Below the pieces are notes generated by a model, which saw only the letters and a list, made by a program, of their open reading frames with translations, had not been told where the DNA came from and made no database searches. The translations under genes and the position numbers were made by a program. Of a stretch of 13,127 nt of DNA, positions 7,858 to 13,127 are shown one piece after another (within the stretch, counting starts at the first letter, position 1; each line of letters begins with the position of its first letter). Origin of the DNA: an uncultured Clostridia bacterium (GTDB lineage Bacteria > Bacillota > Clostridia > TANB77 > UBA1234); assembly GCA_947624765.1 (NCBI GenBank), contig CANQLS010000020.1:1-13127 (forward strand). The letters are read 5' to 3'.

Positions 7858-8076
7858 TTACCTAGGAAAAACATTCACTCTCTTAAAGTAGTAGACGCTA
7901 TTCAGCGTCTCCACGCGAAGGACATCGCCCAAATCTTGGGCAGAGACTACCGTGCTAGTATGCACTGATTCGAAATTGCCAGCATCATTCATCCGCCACG
8001 CACGGAAACGATCTCCGATAGCCGGATGGGCCTGTGCAAACACGCAACCAATGTAATGCTTTTTTTGATTTTCCAT
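7858..8076 (-). CDS. Uncharacterised 72-residue protein, GC-rich cassette
   Basis: I do not recognise this protein. It is 72 residues, mildly basic at the N-terminus (MENQKKHYIG), with one Cys (residue 11) and an alternating polar/hydrophobic pattern that suggests a small beta-rich fold (for example GDVLRVETLNSVYYFKRV at the C-terminal half). There is no signal peptide or membrane segment. Coding is supported by a GGAGGT SD site (8088-8083) 6 bases before ATG 8076, a near-consensus promoter (8211-8239) and an intrinsic terminator (7820-7847) just after the stop. GC content by hand count over 7861-8040 is 91 of 180 bases, far above the neighbours (for example 14 of 60 at 7681-7740), and codons such as CGC, CGG, GCC and GGC are used. 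This suggests acquisition by transfer or an unusual selective constraint. It is transcribed alone, against its neighbours. Confidence 0.75.
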   Translation of the reverse strand: MENQKKHYIGCVFAQAHPAIGDRFRAWRMNDAGNFESVHTSTVVSAQDLGDVLRVETLNSVYYFKRVNVFPR

Positions 8077-8204
8077 GATGTTACCTCCATGTATATTGTG
8101 TCACTGAACGCGCTTCGGTTGCTAGAGACTAGCATTGCCTGGAAACCTGAAATTGACGTCAGTCATCATCAAATTCGTTTCCAACAATTTAAATTATAAA
8201 TTGT
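8077..8204 (-). promoter_or_regulatory. Structured 5' leader (about 128 nt) of the 72-residue gene
   Basis: From the predicted start near 8204 the leader RNA can form three hairpins in order. The first is an AT-rich 8-bp stem (8184-8191 with 8197-8204). The second is a long stem with TGGAAAC and GTTTCCA arms (8140-8146 with 8177-8183), extended inward by a second 8-base pairing with one mismatch (8149-8156 with 8169-8176). The third is a 6-bp stem TGCTAG/CTAGCA with a 3-nt loop (8120-8125 with 8129-8134). The SD site lies in the single-stranded part after these. I do not recognise any known riboswitch or T-box. Long structured leaders of this kind are known from cold-shock genes; any such role here is a guess. 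Confidence 0.5.
8184..8204. repeat. Inverted repeat at the predicted start point
   Basis: Arms ACAATTTA (8184-8191) and TAAATTGT (8197-8204) are perfectly inverted around a 5-base centre. The repeat covers the predicted transcription start of the 72-residue gene, so it could be an operator or the first hairpin of its leader. Confidence 0.5.
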
Positions 8205-8210
8205 AATTTT

Positions 8211-8239
8211 ATTATAGCACAAATTTACATAATTTTCAA
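8211..8239 (-). promoter_or_regulatory. Near-consensus sigma-A promoter of the 72-residue gene
   Basis: On the minus strand TTGAAA (8239-8234), a 17-base spacer ending in TGTGC, and a perfect TATAAT (8216-8211) are present. The TG one base before the -10 box makes an extended -10. This is the best promoter match in the window and predicts strong expression unless repressed. Confidence 0.8.
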
Positions 8240-8290
8240 TAAAACATGTAAAATCTTTCATTTTGTGTATTGGACGTGTTTTGACTAAAT

Positions 8291-8307
8291 GGCGGCCAAT
8301 GGCCGCC
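8291..8307. repeat. GC-rich palindrome between divergent promoters
   Basis: GGCGGCC (8291-8297) and GGCCGCC (8301-8307) form a 7-bp all-GC stem around AAT. Neither side has a T-run, so it is not a standard terminator. It lies about 50 bases upstream of the promoter of the small gene and 80 bases upstream of the sigH promoter. Its role is unknown. Confidence 0.5.
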
Positions 8308-8333
8308 GCTACACTTGTACTAACATATATTTT

Positions 8334-8361
8334 GATAATTGTTTAGGATAAAACAATTATC
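8334..8361. repeat. 11-bp inverted repeat upstream of the sigH promoter
   Basis: Perfect arms GATAATTGTTT (8334-8344) and AAACAATTATC (8351-8361) flank a 6-base centre, ending 24 bases before the sigH -35 box. On the plus strand it is followed after 7 bases by a T-rich tract (8369-8382), so it could stop read-through from the left; it could equally be a regulator site for sigH. Apart from this, the palindrome at 8291-8307 and the promoters, I see nothing in the 8205-8445 gap. Confidence 0.5.
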
Positions 8362-8385
8362 TAGCAACTTTTTTCTTTCTTTAAC

Positions 8386-8415
8386 TTGACTTTAATAAAT
8401 GTTTAGCTATATAAT
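8386..8415 (+). promoter_or_regulatory. Sigma-A-type promoter of sigH
   Basis: TTGACT (8386-8391) and TATAAT (8410-8415) are separated by 18 bases. The predicted start near 8422 gives a leader of about 24 nt containing the AGGAGGG SD site. Confidence 0.75.
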
Positions 8416-8445
8416 ACGTTTAAGTTATTTTAGGAGGGAAGAAAC

Positions 8446-9096
8446 TTGGCAACGGATTCGCAAAAACAATTTGAATTAGATATTAATGAATATGATGCAG
8501 CGGATGTAGATAGAATTACTATAAAGAAAATTCGTAGTGGAGACATCATGGCATGCAACGATTTGGTAAAGAAATACGAAAATCTTGAAAAAATTTTAGT
8601 GCCAGGCGGAAATCAAGACGATTTGCGACAGGAAGGGCTAGTAGGCGTATATCATGCTATAAAAAGTTTCGACTTAAGTAAAGATATTCCTTTTAGTGCT
8701 TTTGCTAGAACTTGTATTGATAGAAGATTAAAAACTGCTATTAAAAATTCTACAAGACAAAAACATATTCCGCTTAACTCTTCTATTTCACTTACGCAAG
8801 AAACTTTTGATGATGGCGAAAACACTAGGGAAGTAATGGACGTAATTGATTCAGAAGTTCCAGATCCAGCTGACACTATTGTTTCAAAAGAGATGTTTAT
8901 GCAAATATGCTCTGAAATGAAAAATGTTTTAAGCCCTCTCGAAAAAGATGTTTTCAAGTATCGCTTAGATGGATATTCTTATGAGCAAATGGCAAAGCAA
9001 TTAGGCACTAGCGAAAAAGCTATTGACAACGCTTTACAAAGAATTAAAGGAAAAGTTATGAAGTTTCGTAATGGAAATGACGAAAGAGAAATATAG
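8446..9096 (+). CDS. sigH: RNA polymerase sporulation sigma factor SigH (Spo0H)
   Basis: SigH is the alternative sigma factor that directs RNA polymerase to early-sporulation and stationary-phase promoters. The protein is 216 residues, close to Bacillus subtilis SigH (218). Region 2 covers about residues 34-105, with the core-binding and -10 recognition segment DLRQEGLVGVYHAIKSFD, followed by the hallmark TRQKHIPLNS (103-112) of the SigH group. Region 4 (about 160-207) has the helix-turn-helix SYEQMAKQLGTSEKAIDNALQR that reads the -35 box. Translation begins at TTG 8446, 7 bases after AGGAGGG (8432-8438); no better ATG or GTG fits. A TTG start often lowers initiation, which may keep SigH scarce. 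It has its own promoter and is followed 18 bases later by tRNA-Thr, probably on the same transcript. Confidence 0.92.
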   Translation: MATDSQKQFELDINEYDAADVDRITIKKIRSGDIMACNDLVKKYENLEKILVPGGNQDDLRQEGLVGVYHAIKSFDLSKDIPFSAFARTCIDRRLKTAIKNSTRQKHIPLNSSISLTQETFDDGENTREVMDVIDSEVPDPADTIVSKEMFMQICSEMKNVLSPLEKDVFKYRLDGYSYEQMAKQLGTSEKAIDNALQRIKGKVMKFRNGNDEREI

Positions 9097-9114
9097 TTAT
9101 TTATACTTATGAGT

Positions 9115-9190
9115 GCTTCCATAGCTCAGTAGGCAGAGTGCATCCTTGGTAAGGATGAGGTCACGGGTCCGACTCCCGTTGGAAGCTCCA
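9115..9190 (+). tRNA. tRNA-Thr, anticodon GGT, encoded CCA
   Basis: The full cloverleaf is visible. The acceptor GCTTCCA (9115-9121) pairs with TGGAAGC (9180-9186), then T73 and an encoded CCA follow. The D-arm is 9124-9139 with GG at 9132-9133. The anticodon stem CATCC/GGATG surrounds the loop TTGGTAA, with the anticodon GGT at 9148-9150 (reads ACC and ACU, Thr). The T-stem ACGGG/CCCGT (9163-9167 with 9175-9179) closes the loop TCCGACT. The T-loop is odd: position 55 is C (9169) instead of the nearly universal T. Everything else looks functional. It starts 18 bases after the sigH stop with no clear promoter of its own. Confidence 0.95.
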
Positions 9191-9192
9191 AC

Positions 9193-9238
9193 TATCAAAA
9201 AAGCCAGTAAATTTAATTATTTACTGACTTTTTTGATA
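9193..9238. terminator. Bidirectional intrinsic terminator
   Basis: Arms 9193-9212 and 9219-9238 pair over 20 positions with one mismatch and a 6-base loop. The left arm holds an A-run (9197-9202) and the right arm a T-run (9229-9234), so either strand gives a stem ending in T. It closes the sigH-tRNA unit on the plus strand and the GntR operon on the minus strand, whose last stop codon is at 9240. Confidence 0.85.
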
Positions 9239-9239
9239 A

Positions 9240-9641
9240 TTAAGGGTGGGGTAAGAATAATATCAATTTTGTCATGCAATTATCATGCATTTCTATGAAA
9301 GCTTCTTCAATATTTCTTCTTTTGAAATTCCGAAGCTTTTCTAATTCTTTTATTTCATCTTGTATATTTTTGATTTTTTCTTGTATCTTCTTTTCTGTTA
9401 ATTTTTTTGTTTCATCTGCAATAAATGTACCTTTTGTAGAGATTGTAGTAATAATACCTCTACGTTCTAATTCATCATATGCTTTTTTTACTGTATTAGG
9501 ATTAATACCTAATGAAGTAGCCAACTCCCTAATCGATTCAATCTGTTGCTTAGGTTTATAAATTCCAAGCACCACAAATCGCTCTATTTCCAAAACAATT
9601 TGCTCATAGATAGGAGTTCTACTTTGATAATCTATATTCAT
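9240..9641 (-). CDS. GntR-family transcriptional regulator, YtrA type
   Basis: This 133-residue protein has an N-terminal winged helix (about residues 9-75) typical of GntR regulators: TPIYEQIVLEIERFVVLGIY, then the recognition helix region SIRELATSLGINPNTVKKAY and the wing GIITTISTKGTFIA. The short C-terminal tail (about 80-133, coiled-coil-like, Lys/Glu-rich) places it in the YtrA subfamily, which lacks a large ligand domain and normally represses adjacent ABC transporter genes. I start it at ATG 9641 because AGGAGG (9653-9648) lies 6 bases upstream and the protein then opens MNIDYQSRTPIYEQ as in the family. An ATG at 9644 or the long frame from 9665 is less likely. It is the last gene of its operon and probably binds the palindrome at 12598-12615. 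The inducing signal is unknown; YtrA in Bacillus responds to cell-wall antibiotics. Confidence 0.9.
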   Translation of the reverse strand: MNIDYQSRTPIYEQIVLEIERFVVLGIYKPKQQIESIRELATSLGINPNTVKKAYDELERRGIITTISTKGTFIADETKKLTEKKIQEKIKNIQDEIKELEKLRNFKRRNIEEAFIEMHDNCMTKLILFLPHP

Positions 9642-9647
9642 CATATC

Positions 9648-9653
9648 CCTCCT
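9648..9653 (-). promoter_or_regulatory. SD site fixing the GntR start at 9641
   Basis: AGGAGG on the minus strand lies 6 bases before ATG 9641 and only 3 before ATG 9644. An in-frame ATG at 9665 would place this SD site inside the coding sequence, and it would also overlap the permease gene. Confidence 0.65.
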
Positions 9654-9654
9654 A

Positions 9655-11697
9655 TCATTCTTCATTTAGCCTAAAACCAAACTCCCCAGTTCGATTGACT
9701 TCTTTCGCAACAACTCGATATAGCCCTTCAATGTCGTTTGTATAATAATATGTAGCTGGATTATAACAATATAATGTAATATATTCTTTTTCTATATTAA
9801 ATTCTTTTCCTGCCTCTTGTTTTATAAAATTTTTATATACATCATAGCTAACAATTTCTCCCCAAGAAATTTCGTCTAAAAGTCTCTCTTTCTCTGTATA
9901 TTCATCCATGTTTTCAAATTCAGATGTAAATATTTCTGGGTTCTTGGCTATAATCACGCTTCCAATTTTGCTATCAAGTAATCGGCATACTCTAAACATA
10001 TTAATATTTTTTAATGTATATTGATTATTAATGCTAATCACATAATTGCAAAGATTTTTGAAACCTAATGTTGAGAATGATTTTTTAACTAGTTGATGAT
10101 TTTTATATTCATATAAATCAATATAGTTATTCGTATATTCTTCATTATATTTATTATATAACTCCGAATAAGAAACATTCATTTCCTCGTTAATTAAAGC
10201 AACAATCTCATCTCTTTGCTCTTTTGTTAAAGGAAGATTTGTAATCTTTACTGCTACTTTTGCATAAGATTTATCTACTTGTTTATCCGTAGCATAATTC
10301 ATGATTTCCTCTAAAATATTGCCATTGATATATTGTTCGCAAGTATATTTTTTACCATTTTTTAAAACAATTGTTAAAATAAAATTCTCTCCATGATATG
10401 CTTTGTTAGTTATCGGTGTATCACCTGTTGTGCTCATAGCATCTGGTACCGTTACTACACTAGTATAAGTGGAAGGTATAACACTTGGACTTGCTTCATA
10501 ATAAACTCTACTATTTAGCAATAATATTTTTTCAATTAAATCGTGATCATCAATTGATAAGCCAAAATCAAATACTCTGCTATAACCATTGCCAAAAGAG
10601 TCTAGCGTAACCGTTTGTACATTATCAAGTAAAATCTTTTTCTGATTTATAAAATTAATTTTTCCTGCTAGTCCTTCATAAAAACAAAATAGTACAAAGG
10701 CAGAGGCTATAAACGATAATATAGAAGTTCCTGCTTTTATTTTCTTATTTGTAATTAAATCAAATACAAAATAATATACGGCAAGTATAGCTAAGAAAAA
10801 TAATCCTACTCGCATTTCATCTTCGCCATCTAATGAACAGAAAACAGCAAAGAAAGGAACTAACGTTAACCCTTTTACAAATAAATGGATTTTTTCATTT
10901 TCAAAAGATTCTCCAGCCATTTCAAATTTCTTTCGATTAAAAATAAATAAACCAATGATGATATATACTAAACTTAATAATGCAGTTTTTAAAACAACAT
11001 CGCTATCATATTCATAATCAGCACCAAATAATAAATCTACAAAATGGCTTGGTGCAGTGAAATTATACGGTTCTACAAAAGAAATTTCGGCTTCATTAGC
11101 ATTCAAATCATAATCATAATAATTGCCTGTTACATTTCCATATAGTGCATTTGTAACTACTAAAAATGGAATTAAAAATAAAATTAATAATATTGTTGCA
11201 ATTTGAGAAAATCTATTTCCCGAAAAACTCATTGCTAAATTTGAAACTACAAATACAAATATATAAGCAACTGTGAAAAACACAAAAATATCCCATATCA
11301 TACTGCCAAAAATAACTACATTAGAAATAATCTTTGATAAAGCAAATGTTGCAATTGCAGTTAATAATTGCATTAATACTATCACACCAATTCCGCCTAC
11401 AGTATTTGTGATAAATATTGTTTTTCTACTTAATGGCATAGAGCCCATAAAATCTACGCTATTCTTTTTATAAATGTAATTAAATAATGCCATAGAAAGC
11501 ACAACAGGAAGTATGTACATACCTATAATATTAATAATACTAACTTCTGCAAATGAAAATATTTCATTTTTTCCAATAGTTAAAATCATGATGCTTGTAA
11601 GTATAGGTACTACTGTTAATATTAAAATCATTAAACCTTTTGACTTCTTAATATTTTGCCAAAAATATGAAAAATTAAATAATTTGGTTAAATTCAT
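9655..11697 (-). CDS. ABC-2-type permease with large C-terminal soluble domain
   Basis: The 680-residue protein has about nine hydrophobic segments, near residues 21-41, 53-74, 100-122, 136-157, 165-185, 237-254, 274-289, 296-313 and 324-342. The segment VDFMGSMPLSRKTIF (81-95) matches the D-x3-S-x-P-x2-R loop common in permeases of YtrB/YtrC-type exporters. Residues about 345-680 form a soluble, Asn/Tyr-rich domain of some 335 residues that I cannot identify; similar C-terminal extensions exist in Firmicute ABC-2 permeases. ATG 11697 has a GGAGGT SD site (11713-11708) and overlaps the ATPase gene by 23 bases, so the two are made together. Topology is inferred by eye. The exported substrate is unknown. 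The gene ends 13 bases before the GntR gene. Confidence 0.85.
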   Translation of the reverse strand: MNLTKLFNFSYFWQNIKKSKGLMILILTVVPILTSIMILTIGKNEIFSFAEVSIINIIGMYILPVVLSMALFNYIYKKNSVDFMGSMPLSRKTIFITNTVGGIGVIVLMQLLTAIATFALSKIISNVVIFGSMIWDIFVFFTVAYIFVFVVSNLAMSFSGNRFSQIATILLILFLIPFLVVTNALYGNVTGNYYDYDLNANEAEISFVEPYNFTAPSHFVDLLFGADYEYDSDVVLKTALLSLVYIIIGLFIFNRKKFEMAGESFENEKIHLFVKGLTLVPFFAVFCSLDGEDEMRVGLFFLAILAVYYFVFDLITNKKIKAGTSILSFIASAFVLFCFYEGLAGKINFINQKKILLDNVQTVTLDSFGNGYSRVFDFGLSIDDHDLIEKILLLNSRVYYEASPSVIPSTYTSVVTVPDAMSTTGDTPITNKAYHGENFILTIVLKNGKKYTCEQYINGNILEEIMNYATDKQVDKSYAKVAVKITNLPLTKEQRDEIVALINEEMNVSYSELYNKYNEEYTNNYIDLYEYKNHQLVKKSFSTLGFKNLCNYVISINNQYTLKNINMFRVCRLLDSKIGSVIIAKNPEIFTSEFENMDEYTEKERLLDEISWGEIVSYDVYKNFIKQEAGKEFNIEKEYITLYCYNPATYYYTNDIEGLYRVVAKEVNRTGEFGFRLNEE

Positions 11698-12571
11698 ATC
11701 CTAGTACCTCCATTTCATAAATAAATATTTCTTCTAGTGTTAGTGGCAAAAAGTCTAAAATAACAGGCTTCATATCTTCTAATATTTTTTGATATCCTTC
11801 TCTATCGCCCTTTAAAATAACAGTCGCTACACTACCATTTTTCTTAAAACTTAATACATTAAAGTTTTGAAAATCTTTTTCGCTAAAATCTTTGTCTAAA
11901 GAAATTTGAATTTTAAACATATTTGTTTTTAAAGAATCAATTTCGCTCTCAAATAAAATTCCACCTTTATAAAGCAAACCAAGATTATCACAAAAGTCTT
12001 CTAATTCTCTTAAATTATGGCTAGTCATAATAATTGTAGTTTCCTTTTTATTCATCTGATCTGCAATTACTTTCTTCAAAAAGTTTCTAACTACTGGATC
12101 AACGCCATCAAATGTTTCATCAAAAAACATATAGTCTGCATTTGTACAAATGGCACAAATTAATGCCACTTGTCTTTTCATACCTTTAGAAAATGTATGA
12201 ACTTTTTCATTTGTTTTTAAATGAAGTGTTTCTGCTAATTTGAAAGCATATTCCTTATCAAAATTTTTGTACAAACTATGATAAAAATTTATCATATCTT
12301 TAAAAGTATAGTTTTTAAAAAAGTATAAATCATCTGGAACAAAAACTAATTTTTGTTTTAACTCTTCATGATCTGAAATTTCTTGTCCATCGATTTCTAA
12401 TGTCCCAGAATCTTTCTTAAAGATTCCCATAATAATTCTTAATAATGTTGATTTACCTGCACCATTAGCGCCAATTAATCCATATATTGAACCAGTTTTT
12501 ATAGTGCAATTTAAATCTTCTAAAACCTTCTTATCGCCAAAGGTCTTGTTTAGATTTGTTATTTTAATCAT
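11675..12571 (-). CDS. ABC transporter ATP-binding protein, YtrB-like
   Basis: This 298-residue ATPase energises the adjacent permease. Motifs are Walker A GANGAGKST (34-42), the signature FSKGMKRQV (127-135), Walker B YMFFDE (147-152) with catalytic E152, the D-loop GVDP (156-159) and the switch His185 in MTSHNLREL. The usual Q-loop glutamine region reads KLVFVPDDLYFF, as in YtrB-type ATPases, and the Walker B tail DETFDGVDP replaces the common DEPTSGLDP. After residue 215 a C-terminal domain of about 80 residues follows, as in other ABC-2 exporters. Start ATG 12571 has an AGGAGGG SD site (12582-12576). It is the first gene of the operon, directly behind the promoter at 12613-12641 and its palindromic operator. 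Confidence 0.95.
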   Translation of the reverse strand: MIKITNLNKTFGDKKVLEDLNCTIKTGSIYGLIGANGAGKSTLLRIIMGIFKKDSGTLEIDGQEISDHEELKQKLVFVPDDLYFFKNYTFKDMINFYHSLYKNFDKEYAFKLAETLHLKTNEKVHTFSKGMKRQVALICAICTNADYMFFDETFDGVDPVVRNFLKKVIADQMNKKETTIIMTSHNLRELEDFCDNLGLLYKGGILFESEIDSLKTNMFKIQISLDKDFSEKDFQNFNVLSFKKNGSVATVILKGDREGYQKILEDMKPVILDFLPLTLEEIFIYEMEVLGYEFNQII

Positions 12572-12597
12572 TTTACCCTCCTTTGATACATTGTACT

Positions 12598-12615
12598 ATT
12601 TGTACTAGTACAAAT
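12598..12615. promoter_or_regulatory. Putative GntR (YtrA-type) operator
   Basis: ATTTGTACTAGTACAAAT is a perfect 18-bp palindrome. It overlaps the downstream half of the -10 box and the predicted start point of the ABC operon. A further TTGTACTA half-site lies alongside at 12591-12598. TGTACTA/TAGTACA-type half-sites fit my recollection of YtrA-subfamily sites, and a YtrA-type regulator is the last gene of the operon, so autorepression is the simplest reading. Confidence 0.7.
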
Positions 12616-12641
12616 ATACTACACAATTAATAAAAAATCAA
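12613..12641 (-). promoter_or_regulatory. Promoter of the ABC-GntR operon
   Basis: On the minus strand TTGATT (12641-12636) and TATATT (12618-12613) are 17 bases apart. The predicted start near 12606 falls inside the palindrome 12598-12615, the usual layout for steric repression. The leader is about 35 nt. Confidence 0.65.
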
Positions 12642-12655
12642 CAAAATTTTGAAAA

Positions 12656-12713
12656 AAATAGTGAATAATTACTGTAATGGCTCAACGCCAACACACGCAA
12701 CTATTCACTATTT
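12656..12713 (-). terminator. Inverted-repeat terminator after the HepT-like gene
   Basis: Perfect 12-bp arms AAATAGTGAATA (12656-12667) and TATTCACTATTT (12702-12713) enclose 34 bases containing a small TGGC/GCCA hairpin (12679-12691 region). On the minus strand the stem runs into seven T (12658-12652), so it works as an intrinsic terminator 43 bases after the HepT-like stop. The loop is unusually long and rather GC-rich for a terminator, and the GTGAATA-type arms resemble dispersed inverted repeats of Clostridia, so it may be a decayed small mobile repeat. Confidence 0.6.
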
Positions 12714-12755
12714 ATAAATAAGCATAATTTATTTTATAAAGCTATTATTACTTTA

Positions 12756-13115
12756 TTATTTTGTTAACTTTTCTATTTCTTTATCGATAAATAGCTTTAT
12801 TACAGGTATATCGTTTATTGCCGTATCAAAAATAATATTATAATCCATATCATAATAGCCATGAGCAAAACGATTTCTCATACCTCTTATTTCATTCCAA
12901 TTTATATCTTTTTGTGTTGCTTTAATATAATCTTCTGTCAAATGATTGGCAAGTTCTCCTATTTGGAATATAGGCATAGAAATTGCATTTTTAAAAACAA
13001 CATTACTATTAAAATCTTCTATGCTTTTTCCAAATATTTCAAAAGCTTTATCTACTTGTTCGCAATACTCTTTCATATGTAATAACACTGTTAAATTTCT
13101 ATTTAAATTACTCAT
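12756..13115 (-). CDS. HepT-like ribonuclease toxin (DUF86 family)
   Basis: The 119-residue helical protein matches HepT/DUF86: the central QIGELANHLTEDY and the NWNEIRGMRNRFAHGYYDMD segment are the family core. The catalytic R-x4-H-x-Y motif is complete (R80, H85, Y87), so an active nuclease is plausible. HepT proteins act as RNases and are neutralised by a partner minimal nucleotidyltransferase (MntA) that adds AMP near this motif. The partner is usually directly adjacent, often upstream. Only 12 bases lie upstream here; they include a TAA (minus strand, six bases before the ATG) that could end such a gene. No SD site precedes ATG 13115, which fits initiation coupled to an upstream gene. 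Not all DUF86 proteins are toxins. Confidence 0.8.
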   Translation of the reverse strand: MSNLNRNLTVLLHMKEYCEQVDKAFEIFGKSIEDFNSNVVFKNAISMPIFQIGELANHLTEDYIKATQKDINWNEIRGMRNRFAHGYYDMDYNIIFDTAINDIPVIKLFIDKEIEKLTK

Positions 13116-13127
13116 ATATATTTAATC

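Noticed and set aside
8077..8204. T-box or known riboswitch in the leader of the 72-residue gene
   Set aside because: No T-box sequence, specifier layout or familiar aptamer core could be found; only simple stems are visible.
7806..8445. Insertion sequence or CRISPR array in the GC-rich interval
   Set aside because: No transposase, no matching terminal repeats at the edges of the GC-rich part, no target duplication and no regular repeat-spacer pattern were seen.
8652..8957. Minus-strand open frame opposite sigH
   Set aside because: It is antisense to the clear SigH coding sequence and its product has no recognisable pattern.
11273..11704. Plus-strand open frames opposite the ABC permease
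   Set aside because: They are the reverse of membrane-segment codons of the permease, and hydrophobic products are expected by chance there.
12861..13082. Plus-strand open frame opposite the HepT-like gene
   Set aside because: The opposite strand carries an intact HepT motif, and this frame has no SD site or family resemblance.

Overview
The window is AT-rich DNA with Shine-Dalgarno (SD) sites close to AGGAGG. It encodes a sporulation sigma factor (SigH) and a SpoVB-like flippase, and it has folate-dependent TrmFO and stalk-domain (copper amine oxidase N-terminal domain) secreted proteins. Together these point to a spore-forming, low-GC Firmicute of the class Clostridia. The species cannot be told from the sequence.

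Left block, minus strand, 6396 down to 1. A sigma-A-type promoter (6368-6396) drives a tight gene string: nfo (endonuclease IV), ung (uracil-DNA glycosylase), trmFO (tRNA m5U54 methyltransferase), two tandem secreted stalk-domain paralogues, a flavin reductase-like protein, and a secreted SH3b protein that runs off the left edge. Nfo and Ung are consecutive enzymes of uracil base excision repair. The first five genes are separated by 15 bases or fewer or overlap. The last gene is preceded by a hairpin that buries its SD site.

Middle block. On the plus strand lies a SpoVB-like membrane flippase (6486-7805). Facing it is an isolated 72-residue gene (7858-8076, minus) with its own near-consensus promoter, a structured leader of about 128 nt and its own intrinsic terminator. 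This cassette is about 50% GC by hand count, against roughly 25-30% around it, and its protein is not one I recognise; it is the most novel item here. Then come two unexplained inverted repeats, a strong promoter, sigH (TTG start) and tRNA-Thr(GGT), ended by a long hairpin that can terminate transcription on both strands.

Right block, minus strand. An ABC ATPase, an ABC-2 permease with a large C-terminal soluble domain and a YtrA-type GntR repressor form an operon. A perfect 18-bp palindrome overlaps the -10 element of its promoter, which suggests autoregulation by the GntR protein. At the right edge is a HepT-like (DUF86) protein with the R-x4-H-x-Y motif, followed by an inverted repeat with a T-run. 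Its usual MntA-type partner is not visible and may lie just outside the window.
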